Below, in pieces: positions 26,116-34,963 of a DNA stretch of 42,154 nucleotides (the first letter of the stretch is position 1; each line of letters starts with the position of its first letter). Location of the stretch: positions 1 through 42,154 of the forward strand of contig BQJS01000012.1 of the NCBI GenBank assembly GCA_021604825.1, in the 5' to 3' direction. Source of the DNA: Phycisphaerae bacterium. GTDB lineage: Bacteria > Planctomycetota > Phycisphaerae > UBA1845. Below the pieces are notes generated by a model. That model worked only from the letters and a program-made list of their open reading frames with translations. It ran no database searches and was not told the DNA's origin. The translations under genes were made by a program, and so were the position numbers.

Positions 26116-27519
26116 ATGACACGTGCATTGCACGTCCCAGTCGTACATCAGATGGCACCCCAGAGTCACCCATTCTCCAATCCGCTCACATATTGGATCG
26201 CGCTTACGATCTGCCTCCTTTTGGCGGCTGGTTGCGATAGTCCCGTTCCTGACCCTGGCGGAAACGGGGATGGTGGCAATGGTGACGGTGGCAATGGCGA
26301 TCCGACCGCGCAGGTCGGCGATTGTTTGAGTTGTCATACAAACGAAGAGCTCCTCAAAGCCGTCGCTCGGGATGAACCTCCTCCTGTTGAATCCACGGGC
26401 GAGGGCTGAGGTGGTAGCGTCGCACCGCTTTTGGTGTGGGAAAAGGTGCTGGTCAGCGCCGAATTTGCTGAAACGACTCACGGGAAACAGGGCTGCATCA
26501 CTTGTCACGGCGGACGTGAAGGTATCCTGACGAAAGCCGAGGCTCACGAAGGCATGGTCATTGATCCAACAATTGGTACGGCTACTGCTTGCAATGCGTG
26601 CCACCCCGATCAGGTGGAAAACGTACCAAGCAGCCTCCATACGACGCAGCAAGGATACTTCACTGCGTTCGAACGCCGTGGCGGCGATGCGGATTCAACG
26701 GAATTCCATGCTATGTTTGAGAACCGTTGCTCCGAGTGCCATTCCAGTTGTGGGCAGTGCCATGTCAGTCGCCCGATGTCGGTGGGCGGTGGCTTGACCC
26801 ATGGGCATATGTTCAGAAAGCAGCCGTCACAGACCAATCAATGCACCGCTTGTCATGGCAGCCGGGTTGGTGACGAGTTCCGTGGCAAGAACGAGGGCAT
26901 ACCAGCCGACACGCATTACCTGGGCGGCATGAACTGCATGGACTGCCACACGGGCGTGGAACTTCACGGTGATGGCACGACGCCAGACCACCGCTTCGCC
27001 AACGATGCCGGCCCAGCTTGTATCGATTGCCACCCGACCGCGCAGTCAGCCGACTCCGAAGTACCGCACCACGCCATCCATGGCACCAGCGTGGCTTGCA
27101 ACGTGTGCCACTCGGTCAGTTACAAGAACTGCTACTCGTGCCACGTGGAGCTAGACAGTCAAGGATTGCGCTTCCCGTCGGAGATGGACTTCCGCATCGG
27201 ACGAAATCCTGAGAAAACCGACCGTCATCCATTCGAGTATGTCTTGCTGCGTCACATACCGATCGCCCCGGACACGTATGAGCCTTGGGGCTTGACGATG
27301 CCAGACTTCGCGGCGACGCCGACGTGGCGAATGGCGACGCCCCACAACATCCAACGCAACACGCCGCAGACCGAGAGCTGCGACAATTGCCATGGCAGCC
27401 TGGATCTGTACTTAACCACCGAATACGTCAATCAACTCATCGAAGACGGGTTGATGGATTCACAGGAAATCGAAGCTAACCAATCGGTCATAGTGACCGA
27501 GGTACCTGGAGGTTTGTAA
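26116..27519 (+). CDS. Multihaem (11 CXXCH) c-type cytochrome lipoprotein interrupted by in-frame TGA
   Basis: One continuous frame of 468 codons broken only by TGA at 26407-26409. The first part has a signal peptide and lipobox (LLLAAGC, C40), a Gly/Asp/Asn linker (repeated GGNGD) and one haem site, CLSCH. After the TGA the frame continues with ten more CXXCH sites: CITCH, CNACH, CSECH, CGQCH, CTACH, CMDCH, CIDCH, CNVCH, CYSCH and CDNCH. The TGA falls in a Gly-rich linker (GEG-stop-GGS). The second half has no signal peptide or ribosome site of its own, so it could not be exported and haem-loaded independently. The gene is thus a pseudogene, carries a sequencing error, or is read through. 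Periplasmic or surface electron transfer is the likely role. The rhodanese gene starts 2 bp after the stop. Confidence 0.85.
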
Positions 27520-27520
27520 A

Positions 27521-28519
27521 ATGAAATCGAGAGCATTTGTATCCCTGACATGTGCGTGCTTGGCGGTTGTGCTCGCCGGATGCGAGACCACACCGACACC
27601 CACACCTGACGCGAAAGATCAATTTGAAGTTGTCCGCAAGGCGTTTGATGATTACCTGAGCAGTGACCCACCGGCTGCCACGATCGCCGCCAACGTGTTT
27701 GATTCGCTCAACGATGGTGATGAGACGACAACGCCATTCGTGGTGAGTGTGCGATCGGCTGAACATTATGCGATTGGTCACGTTCCCGGAGCGGTGAACA
27801 TCCCATGGCGAACGGTGGCTGAAGAGGGCGCCCTTGACGCACTTCCCACCGATCAACCCATCGTGATCTACTGTTACACGGGTCACACTGGTGCCGTTGC
27901 CACCGCGGTCATCAATTCCATGGGTCACGAATGCGTGAACATGAAGTACGGCATGACCGCTTGGACACGTGATGAAGACGTTCGTGCGGCGTCACCGTTC
28001 AATGAGGAAACGAGCAGCGACTTCCCGACCGTGACCGATGTCCCGACGGAAATGACTTACGATCTGCCCACGCTGAACGTCACGACCTCAACCGACGATG
28101 CCGAGATTGTACGTGCGGCAGGCGAAACTTACCTATCAGCCGACACCGGTCCGATCATCACCGCCGAAGATTTGTTTGACCTCCTCAACGACGGCGATGA
28201 AACCAATGATCCATTCGTGATCAGCGTGCGTGCACCTGACGCTTATGCCCTCGGACACATCGAAGGCGCGATCAACATTCCGTGGAAGACCATCGCCCAG
28301 GAAGCGAATCTGATGCGTATTCCGTCGGATCGCGATATCGTGGTGTACTGCTACACAGGTCACACAGGCGGGCTGGCAACGACCGTACTTAATGGGCTGG
28401 GCTACAATGCCAAGAACATGAAATTTGGCATCGTGGCTTGGACCAAAGACGCTGACATTCGTGCGACATCCGCATTCGATGACGCCGTTGATTCAAACGA
28501 TTTTGCGACGGAACCCTAA
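27521..28519 (+). CDS. Tandem rhodanese-domain lipoprotein
   Basis: A 332-residue predicted lipoprotein (signal peptide with lipobox LAGC, C21) carrying two rhodanese-like domains, about residues 35-160 and 195-320. Both keep an active-site cysteine in the same loop, CYTGHTG (C118 and C277), and the DGDETxxPFVxSVR and GAxNIPW strands. The halves are clearly a duplication. Rhodaneses move sulfane sulfur via a Cys persulfide; outside the cytoplasm a role in sulfur transfer or redox sensing is possible. It begins 2 bp after the cytochrome stop, with GGAGG at 27508-27512 inside the cytochrome's last codons, so the two form an operon. A rhodanese-like lipoprotein is also described near the ext multihaem conduits of Geobacter (from memory). 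A hairpin terminator follows. Confidence 0.9.
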   Translation: MKSRAFVSLTCACLAVVLAGCETTPTPTPDAKDQFEVVRKAFDDYLSSDPPAATIAANVFDSLNDGDETTTPFVVSVRSAEHYAIGHVPGAVNIPWRTVAEEGALDALPTDQPIVIYCYTGHTGAVATAVINSMGHECVNMKYGMTAWTRDEDVRAASPFNEETSSDFPTVTDVPTEMTYDLPTLNVTTSTDDAEIVRAAGETYLSADTGPIITAEDLFDLLNDGDETNDPFVISVRAPDAYALGHIEGAINIPWKTIAQEANLMRIPSDRDIVVYCYTGHTGGLATTVLNGLGYNAKNMKFGIVAWTKDADIRATSAFDDAVDSNDFATEP

Positions 28520-28958
28520 AATCGCCCCCATCACCAGTCGCGCGCCTCCCATCATCAGGCGCGCACCGTTGTTCTGACAACGGGCGGAGTTGCGCCACCC
28601 AGATACAACTCCGCCCGTGTCCCTTTATCTACCGACGCAGTTCAGACACGAAATATGCAGACGGGTACTGCAAACGCCCACCATATCCCATCGTACCCCT
28701 CAACTTTTCTAGTTTGGCTTTGATGAACCCCGCGCATCGTTCTGATTGCTTGACACCATCGCTCTTGGACCAGTATCTTGTTGGCGTTGGGGCAGATGTC
28801 CTAACACCCACCATGGCCGGCTTGATCGATCACGGATGATCAAGAGCAAGCAAATCGAACAGCTGGGAGAACGAGAGACCGGATTGGCGGAGTTCCGCTG
28901 CGCACGGGCGCGTCGGCTTACGCCATGAATACGCCGTTGACAGGAGGAGGTCTCTACC
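28520..28958. other. Intergenic region with terminator
   Basis: This 439-bp region starts with the terminator hairpin of the cytochrome operon. A 7-bp inverted repeat (CTTGATC 28821-28827, GATCAAG 28838-28844) could be an operator for the PEP-CTERM gene. A 61-codon minus-strand frame has no ribosome site and is not called. Confidence 0.4.
28580..28618 (+). terminator. Hairpin terminator after the cytochrome-rhodanese operon
   Basis: A perfect 13-bp stem, ACGGGCGGAGTTG with CAACTCCGCCCGT, and a 13-nt loop, followed by TGTCCCTTTATC. The T-tract is weak, so it may be an mRNA-stabilising hairpin or an inefficient terminator. Confidence 0.65.
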
Positions 28959-29795
28959 ATGACTAGAAATTCAATCGCACTGACGCTATGTGTCGCATTA
29001 TTCGCAACCGTACCCGTTTCCGCCGAATTGGTGATGCTGTCCGTGGCAGATAACGTTGGTTCAGGAATTGGCGGACTGACCAACATCGCAGACATCGATG
29101 TCGTTCAATACAACACGGTCGGCGATAGCGCTTCGATTATTTTGGAGCAAGCTGATTTCGACGCCGGTTCCGGTGACACCAACGCCCTCCACTATTTGCC
29201 CAGCGGCAACATCGTCATGTCGAACCTCTTCAATGCCCAAATAGCTGGCGTGGCATTCGAGGATGATGACTTGGTCGAATACAACCCCGACACGCATACG
29301 GCGACGCTGTTGTTCGATGGATCCACCCGTTTTGCCGCTACTGGAGAAGACATCGACGCGATCTACGTGCGTGAGAACGGCAACTTCGTCATGTCGACAA
29401 TCGCAGATGCCGGCTTGGGTGGTCTGAATTTCACCGATGGTGACATTATCGATTACAACCCCACGACCAATTTGTCCACGCTGCTCGTCTCCGAAGCCGC
29501 CTTGTTCGACGATGGTGATGGTGATGTGGATGCGGTCCACGTGCTCGAGAATGGAAACCTCTTGATCAGTGCCCTCGACACCACTGAAACCGTCAGCGGA
29601 ATCTCCTTCGCTGATGGCGATGTCTTCGAATACGATCCCATCAATGACACGGCCACGCTATACTTGAGCGAGAGCGTATTCACGAGCACCGGTTTGGCGA
29701 ATGATATCGACGGATTTACGCTTGTACCCGAACCGGCAACATTTGGCCTTCTGTTGCTTTCGATGGGTTACGTGCTGCGTCGCCGCGCGGCATGA
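28959..29795 (+). CDS. PEP-CTERM exported protein with ~62-residue repeats
   Basis: A 278-residue secreted protein with a signal peptide (ALTLCVALFATVPVSA) and a C-terminal PEP-CTERM signal: VPEPATFGLLLL, a short hydrophobic helix, then LRRRAA. PEP-CTERM proteins are processed by an exosortase, which must be encoded elsewhere. Between the signals are about three and a half repeats of ~62 residues, each with a D(I/V)DA(I/V)xxxxxGNxxxS segment and a D(G)DxxxYNPxTxxxTLL segment, likely a beta-propeller or similar. The ribosome site is very good (GGAGGAGG ahead of ATG 28959). The next gene starts 12 bp after the stop, so they are probably co-transcribed. The function is not evident; extracellular matrix or binding roles are typical guesses. 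Confidence 0.88.
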   Translation: MTRNSIALTLCVALFATVPVSAELVMLSVADNVGSGIGGLTNIADIDVVQYNTVGDSASIILEQADFDAGSGDTNALHYLPSGNIVMSNLFNAQIAGVAFEDDDLVEYNPDTHTATLLFDGSTRFAATGEDIDAIYVRENGNFVMSTIADAGLGGLNFTDGDIIDYNPTTNLSTLLVSEAALFDDGDGDVDAVHVLENGNLLISALDTTETVSGISFADGDVFEYDPINDTATLYLSESVFTSTGLANDIDGFTLVPEPATFGLLLLSMGYVLRRRAA

Positions 29796-29807
29796 AAGGA
29801 TTCTAAA

Positions 29808-30935
29808 ATGATCAAACATTGTAACGGTCGTGGCGATCGGTGCGTGCGCCGATGGGCCTCACCAATTGCATGTTGCCTCGCGCTGCATGGTTTTCTTGGA
29901 TTCGCAACAGCGCATGGCGCGCAGAAACTAGTCGAGACGATCGCGGGCAGCGATTTCGACATCGGGCAAACACCTGTTGTGCAAAATACCACCGGGACGA
30001 CGGGCGATCCAATCACTGGCATTGGCTTCACCGCACTATGGACGTCTGTCGTCGCCGACGAGGAGAATGGCGTATACCCATGGTCAGTCGATCTGGGCGT
30101 TAACGTAACCGCTCCCGACGGCAGCACGATGCTGGAATGGGATCCGCTCGGAGGCGACGTTACCATTGCCGATTTTCCGTTGCAGGATTTCACCGATGGA
30201 TTCCCGTCGGTATCAGGCGTTGGAAATTTCTCGTGGCAGTTCACAAATGATGGGGTCCCGTCGCCTTATGTTTCCGGGTTGCGCAATGTCAGCTATCACC
30301 TGTTAACGACGGTGCCCGATGTTGTGGAAGTCATCAATGGTTCGGTCGCCACAGGACCGAACTGGGATCGGCCATTCTTCATCGACGGCATCAGTGGACA
30401 GGGGCCGGTCATTTACGACGTGGTTCGCTTCGAAGTCAGCGAAGCCGGTGGCTACACGTTCCATAGCGTCGTGCCCAGTGGGAATAACTTCAACTTCCTG
30501 TACCAAAATGCTTTTGATCCCGAACAGCCGTTAGTCAACTTATTGGACTACGGGTTGGGCAATGGCTTCGCGCAGAACGGAACGCCGGCGGGTACATCGC
30601 TGATCGAGGTATTGTTGCAGGAGAACACGACGTACTACTACGTCACGTCGCAGTGGGCGTTCTTTAATCCGGGACAAACTTTTACGACGACGATCACTGG
30701 TCCGGCATTGATTTCGAAGTTGCCATTTGCCCAACAGGATTTCGATCAAGACGGTGATGTGGATGTCGCCGACCATGCCGTGTTTGCCGATTGCATGGAT
30801 GGCCCGGGGGCGACGCCAACGCCAACCATCGATGACGTGGATGCGGCTGAATGCCTCAGCCACTTCGACGAAGATGCCGACAACGACGTTGACCTTGCCG
30901 ACTTCGTTGGTATGCAGGCTGCGTTTACGGGATGA
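29808..30935 (+). CDS. Exported protein with C-terminal dockerin-like repeats
   Basis: A 375-residue secreted protein. The long N-terminus (CNGRGDRCVRRW) precedes a hydrophobic signal segment (ASPIACCLALHGFLGFATAHG). The body is beta-rich with aromatic/Gly motifs (FSWQFTNDGVPSPYVSG) and shows no enzyme signature I recognise. The C-terminus has two calcium-loop repeats: DFDQDGDVDVADHAVFADCMDG and HFDEDADNDVDLADFVGMQ, the usual planctomycete dockerin-like pair. It starts 12 bp after the PEP-CTERM gene; the ribosome site (AAAGGA) is moderate. A hairpin follows the stop at 30975-31010. Confidence 0.82.
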   Translation: MIKHCNGRGDRCVRRWASPIACCLALHGFLGFATAHGAQKLVETIAGSDFDIGQTPVVQNTTGTTGDPITGIGFTALWTSVVADEENGVYPWSVDLGVNVTAPDGSTMLEWDPLGGDVTIADFPLQDFTDGFPSVSGVGNFSWQFTNDGVPSPYVSGLRNVSYHLLTTVPDVVEVINGSVATGPNWDRPFFIDGISGQGPVIYDVVRFEVSEAGGYTFHSVVPSGNNFNFLYQNAFDPEQPLVNLLDYGLGNGFAQNGTPAGTSLIEVLLQENTTYYYVTSQWAFFNPGQTFTTTITGPALISKLPFAQQDFDQDGDVDVADHAVFADCMDGPGATPTPTIDDVDAAECLSHFDEDADNDVDLADFVGMQAAFTG

Positions 30936-30974
30936 TGAGTTGAGGCCGTAGGGGTAACCTTGTCAGAAGATCAC

Positions 30975-31010
30975 AACCGTCGCGATCGCCGAAAGGTTCT
31001 CGCGGCGGTT
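30975..31010. terminator. Hairpin between convergent genes (possible bidirectional terminator)
   Basis: AACCGTCGCGA at 30975-30985 pairs with TCGCGGCGGTT at 31000-31010 (11 bp, one G-U), with a 14-nt loop. It lies in the 78 bp between convergent stop codons. T-runs are poor on both sides. Confidence 0.5.
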
Positions 31011-31013
31011 ATC

Positions 31014-31982
31014 TTATGGCTTCCATTGATCGTAAGTGTGATGCTCACCGGAATAGATGTCCCAATATGGATTCACTGTCCCACCCTCACCAGGATACCT
31101 CCAGTTGCCCACGAAGGGCGCAACGTGGCCATCCATGAATGCCATGTTCGTCTCGCCATCCAAAGCGATGTGTGGTAGCACCTGAAATCCTTGCGATAAG
31201 TGAGATTTGGCATTTCGAGGATTCGTCTTGTGAAACGGTGCTGAGGGAATTACGGTGAGATAGCTACTGATTTGAGGCGCAAACGTCCCCTGCCATCCGA
31301 CCGTCGATCCACCTCGCGGCCCATTAGGAAGTCGCCGATACCACGCATCCGCCAGCGCCCACTCGGTGCTTGCATTGGGGATTGAATCGAGTCGTTTGGG
31401 CCACCAACTCAAGTCCGGTCGCTCGGGCGATGAGTCGCAGAAGAACCAAGCTCCAAAATAGTGGGGTGGATCGGTGTGAGTGGGCTCTGCAGACGGATTG
31501 GAGAGTGCGATCGGCCCCCAGGTATTGGACACGTAGTTAAACACGGGGGTCGAGTAGCAAGTACTGAGTCCGCCACCGAAATCACTATCCGGCGAGATCG
31601 TGGTGGCGGTTGGGCAGCGAAACAGTTCGTCGACCTCGACATTGGGTATGCTTGGGTCATAGGCCGCCGGTTCATTGGGCGTCAAATACGGACCAACATA
31701 CCAAGACATCGATTTGTGTCGCTCTACCGCACCGCCCCCAGGTGAATCATTCCGCTGACGAAAGATCATCGGATGCATCGGCCCCGGAAGAACGCCTTCG
31801 TGTTCATCGCTGTAAGCAAGCACCGCTTGCATGCCGCGCTGAAGATTGCTCAAGCATTTGGTCGATTGGGCATCCTCACTGAGCGAACTGATCGCTGCCG
31901 ACACAGCCACCAAACCGGCACTCATCACCGCAAGAACCACACCCACTTCAACCAACGTTAGTCCGCGTTGCTTTGCACTCAT
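31014..31982 (-). CDS. Type II secretion-type pseudopilin with H-X9-DG-like C-terminus
   Basis: A 322-residue protein with a prepilin leader: a short basic MSAKQRG, the processing site G/LTLVEV with the conserved +5 Glu, and a ~20-residue hydrophobic helix (VGVVLAVMSAGLVAVSAAI). A large globular part follows with WYVGPYL and tandem Trp/Pro-rich loops. Near the C-terminus DGETNMAFMDGHV matches the planctomycete H-X9-DG pseudopilin ending, but the His position is Leu. Such proteins are very numerous in planctomycetes and may be minor pseudopilins. The frame extends to 32063; ATG 31982 is preferred because AAGGGG lies 9 bp upstream and the leader then has normal length. It follows the 861-residue gene by 13 bp, so it is its operon partner. 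Confidence 0.85.
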   Translation of the reverse strand: MSAKQRGLTLVEVGVVLAVMSAGLVAVSAAISSLSEDAQSTKCLSNLQRGMQAVLAYSDEHEGVLPGPMHPMIFRQRNDSPGGGAVERHKSMSWYVGPYLTPNEPAAYDPSIPNVEVDELFRCPTATTISPDSDFGGGLSTCYSTPVFNYVSNTWGPIALSNPSAEPTHTDPPHYFGAWFFCDSSPERPDLSWWPKRLDSIPNASTEWALADAWYRRLPNGPRGGSTVGWQGTFAPQISSYLTVIPSAPFHKTNPRNAKSHLSQGFQVLPHIALDGETNMAFMDGHVAPFVGNWRYPGEGGTVNPYWDIYSGEHHTYDQWKP

Positions 31983-31995
31983 GGTCATATGCCCC

Positions 31996-34581
31996 TTAGC
32001 GAAGAACATCACCAAACAACTGTTGAAGTATCGCGGCATCGCGAAGATCCACCTTCGTATCAACGTTCAAATCCGGAGACTGACAACCCGGTTCGATCGA
32101 TACCGCCGGCCCTTGTAGGCAATTGACGAAGAATGCAATGTCGCCATTGTCAACGTCGCCGTCACCATCCAGATCGAGACTGGCAGCATTACCGCCCTGA
32201 ATCGAATAGCACTGCCATCGGCCAACATCCGACGGCGTGATGGTGCCGTCGCTGTCATAGTCGACGGCTTCGTCGTACTGCGGATCGCCAACCGACGAGC
32301 CCATCGCCGCGACAATAGCCGCAAAGTCTTCGGGCCCAATCAACCCATTGCCCGTCACATCGCCAAGTGGCCGCTGAAACAGCCGTCGTCGGTCGTGATC
32401 GTCAATATCCCCATCCCGGTCAACGTCAGCCGGACTGAGGCCCGTCGAGAATTCCCAGACCTTACCGCGTCTCACGCCATTGGAATTGACCGAATCGACG
32501 CGCCAGTAGTACCTGGTTGCCGGACTCACAGGCCCGCCGGCAAACGATTCCGTTGTCTCAGTTCCTTGATAGCGAAGTGCATCCGGCTGCAATCCCACGT
32601 ACACCCGACTTTCGATTACTTCAGCCGGATTGGTCCACCCGAGTTGCAGGTTCGCCACCGAGCCAATGGTGTGATTCGGAGGGAATGGATTCGTTGCCTG
32701 CCCTGGAAGCGGTCCCGGTGCCAAATAGATATCGCCCCATTGTCCTTCGTCTTGCTCGCCATTCAGATCTTGCGAAAACAAGAAGTACTTCACCGAGTCC
32801 GCGAGCGTAATGTCCGTGTCTTTAAAAGCCATATCAAACCCGTACGTCCCCCCTGTCGCCATGTACCCTGGGGTTTTCTTGACCATAAACTCAACCCGCG
32901 GTCCGGGGCGATATGGCGAACTGCTTTCAGCATCCCAAGTCACAAAAGGAGCCACGTCGCCATCTCTAGTCCCTCTGGAATCAAACGATGCCTTGAAGCC
33001 ATTCGCATCACCTTCACGAATAGGCGAGTCGCTGTTGTTCGTATCGAAGTACAATTCGATAATGTCTTCCCCGATAGTATCCGATCGATGGTCATCCGAA
33101 ACTTGCACACTCACATGAATCCAAGAGTCGAAGTGCCCCAATGAGACCACGGCGCTCGTATCGTGTTTATCGGTCGGCAATCCTTCAACGATCGTGCCAT
33201 GAAGGCCGTCCGAGGTCGCGTCAATTGCAATTCGCGTCCGGTCGTCTGGGGATGAGCTTAGCGGCACGGCAATCGGCGACAGAGGCGGCTCGGGCAGACC
33301 GGCTGGCACGATGGGGCCACCGCCACTCCCGGTGAAATCCGCATTGAAGAAATCGACATCGTCGGCATCAACGTCGCCATCCATATCGAAATCCGCTGGC
33401 TCAAACCCCAATGAAGCCAACCCCCAGTGATTCGACGAATCGAGATACGCCAAGGTCGATTGGACGGGCTCACTTGGCGTGACGTCATCCAAAGTCGTGT
33501 CGCCATCGCTGTGTCGTTTCATTGCGTAAAGGTGGCCATCTGGTGCATGATCGAGTTCGACCACTTTGGCACCATCGATCGAAGCCAACAAGGTTGAATT
33601 CCCGGTGCCCAGATCAATTTCGTATAGACTCTCGCCCGCTCCAAACAACCGACCATCAGCGGCAAACTCAATCGCATGAATGTCAGACACATCCGGAGTG
33701 GAAACGTAGGCGGCGATCACCTCACCACCGGTCGTATCCAATTCATACAATGCCGATTCCCCGAACGGGTCCCTCCGCGATTCCGACAGCAAGTAGATAC
33801 GCCCGTCGGGCGCGACTGATAGTCCCGATGCCGAAATGGGTATCGGTTCTGCGTCCACATCGTTCGGCGTGATCACGACCAAAACACCGTGAACATCAGC
33901 GATTCCGTATCCGCTCTCATGCGTCAGAGCCAGCTCGGCATCGCCGTCCGCTTGAATCGACAGTTCAAGTTCGGCACTGACAATGTCCGGTTCTTCGATA
34001 ATTTCGGTGACAACATCGCCGTATTGCCCTTGCTCCGAAATCGTTCCGCTTGCTTCAATCAGGGTCTCGCTAAAAACCTCGCCCCATCCGATAGGATATT
34101 CGGCTAATGTGACAGTAACGCTCAAATACCACATGAGCGGCCCAGCAACGGGACCGTCGGAATACTGGAACACGGCCACGCTGTCTTCGCATTCGGTAAA
34201 CCAGAAGCGCTTTCCGGCAGAAAATCCGATTCCCCCCAAGTGCTGTGACGCCCCGGAGGCGAAATCAATTTCATGAAATTCGTCACCTGAGACGCCGAAG
34301 AGTTGCAAACCGTCCGTCGACGCATCCAGCGCTCGCCAAAATACGCCGCTATTGTGACCGAGATGAATAACAGGGCCGCCACAGTTCTGCAATTGCCCAA
34401 GATCGAATTGAGGACGCCCTTCGCCCGATAGAAATGTCGGAATCTGATTCGATCCAGCAAAGACCGACCCACCCGAAAACGCCGAACCACCAAAGAACAC
34501 CGAACCGATTGCCCAAACACAACTCAAGACAGACAAGATTCGTAGTTTCGCGCCCGTTGAGTTGCCCCCATTTGGATTCAC
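31996..34581 (-). CDS. 861-residue exported multidomain protein (propeller-like, CBM9-like, FnIII-like, dockerin-like)
   Basis: A large secreted protein. The N-terminal signal segment is LSVLSCVWAIGSVFFGGSAFSGG. Residues ~240-390 contain propeller-like strands (LSVAPDGRIYLLSES, IEFAADGRLFGAGESLYEIDLGTG, LDHAPDGHLYAM). A calcium loop DFDMDGDVDADDVDFFN lies at ~394. About 440-610 resembles a family-9-like carbohydrate-binding/DOMON domain (ELYFDTNNSD). An FnIII-like stretch with YYWRVDSVNSNG reaches ~710. Several dockerin-like loops then run to the end (DVDRDGDIDDHD, DVTGNGLIGPED, DLDGDGDVDNGD, DLNVDTKVDLRD). The start is GTG 34581 with AGAGG upstream. The pseudopilin gene follows after 13 bp. 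The likely role is surface glycan binding or structure; I see no catalytic motif. Confidence 0.85.
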   Translation of the reverse strand: MNPNGGNSTGAKLRILSVLSCVWAIGSVFFGGSAFSGGSVFAGSNQIPTFLSGEGRPQFDLGQLQNCGGPVIHLGHNSGVFWRALDASTDGLQLFGVSGDEFHEIDFASGASQHLGGIGFSAGKRFWFTECEDSVAVFQYSDGPVAGPLMWYLSVTVTLAEYPIGWGEVFSETLIEASGTISEQGQYGDVVTEIIEEPDIVSAELELSIQADGDAELALTHESGYGIADVHGVLVVITPNDVDAEPIPISASGLSVAPDGRIYLLSESRRDPFGESALYELDTTGGEVIAAYVSTPDVSDIHAIEFAADGRLFGAGESLYEIDLGTGNSTLLASIDGAKVVELDHAPDGHLYAMKRHSDGDTTLDDVTPSEPVQSTLAYLDSSNHWGLASLGFEPADFDMDGDVDADDVDFFNADFTGSGGGPIVPAGLPEPPLSPIAVPLSSSPDDRTRIAIDATSDGLHGTIVEGLPTDKHDTSAVVSLGHFDSWIHVSVQVSDDHRSDTIGEDIIELYFDTNNSDSPIREGDANGFKASFDSRGTRDGDVAPFVTWDAESSSPYRPGPRVEFMVKKTPGYMATGGTYGFDMAFKDTDITLADSVKYFLFSQDLNGEQDEGQWGDIYLAPGPLPGQATNPFPPNHTIGSVANLQLGWTNPAEVIESRVYVGLQPDALRYQGTETTESFAGGPVSPATRYYWRVDSVNSNGVRRGKVWEFSTGLSPADVDRDGDIDDHDRRRLFQRPLGDVTGNGLIGPEDFAAIVAAMGSSVGDPQYDEAVDYDSDGTITPSDVGRWQCYSIQGGNAASLDLDGDGDVDNGDIAFFVNCLQGPAVSIEPGCQSPDLNVDTKVDLRDAAILQQLFGDVLR

Positions 34582-34963
34582 AGTTGGTACCTCTAAATCG
34601 AACCTTGGAAGTTTCTCTAGTTCAGTACGGCACCTACTAAGTTCGCGTACGTGACATGAATGCTCACGTGATTTGGAAAACTACAATTTCACACCTACTA
34701 CCCTACCCGTGTGGCCGTGAGAAATAAAGGATTTTGACCGAAGGAAATTCATCGAAAAACTGGCAAGCCCGCGCCAGCAATGACTTGGGGCGTACATGGG
34801 CCGGGGGAGGCTGCTGGGCATGCAGGCGCTCGATGTCAGCATGCACAATCCAGTTGGGACGGTCTAAGAATTGAATCGGTTGGAGCGGTTGCGTGTCATC
34901 GACATGGTGGATCAGTGGTGCATGCACGGCGATTGGTGGATATTAGCTTTTGCAAGTAGCTGC
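34582..34963. other. Intergenic region with one weak ORF candidate
   Basis: A 382-bp stretch separates two minus-strand genes. It contains a 74-codon minus-strand frame (34703-34927) just downstream of cheW, listed separately at low confidence. No clear terminator is seen. Confidence 0.4.
34703..34927 (-). CDS. Possible small protein downstream of cheW
   Basis: A 74-codon frame starting at GTG 34927, 36 bp after the cheW stop. Its translation has ordinary protein composition (ends CQFFDEFPSVKILYFSRPHG) but no recognised motif. There is no ribosome site. It may be a remnant or a chance frame; I list it because it follows cheW closely on the same strand. Confidence 0.22.
   Translation of the reverse strand: MHAPLIHHVDDTQPLQPIQFLDRPNWIVHADIERLHAQQPPPAHVRPKSLLARACQFFDEFPSVKILYFSRPHG

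Noticed and set aside
26431..27519. Independent gene starting at TTG 26431
   Set aside because: No ribosome site and no signal peptide, and the frame is continuous with the upstream half; ten haem sites without export make no sense, so I treat both halves as one gene with an in-frame TGA.
28629..28814. 61-codon minus-strand frame between the rhodanese and PEP-CTERM genes
   Set aside because: It has an ATG but no ribosome site and no motif, and it sits next to a terminator; judged chance.
28880..28920. Sigma-54-like GG/GC pair upstream of the PEP-CTERM gene
   Set aside because: The spacing between GG and GC does not fit the -24/-12 rule.
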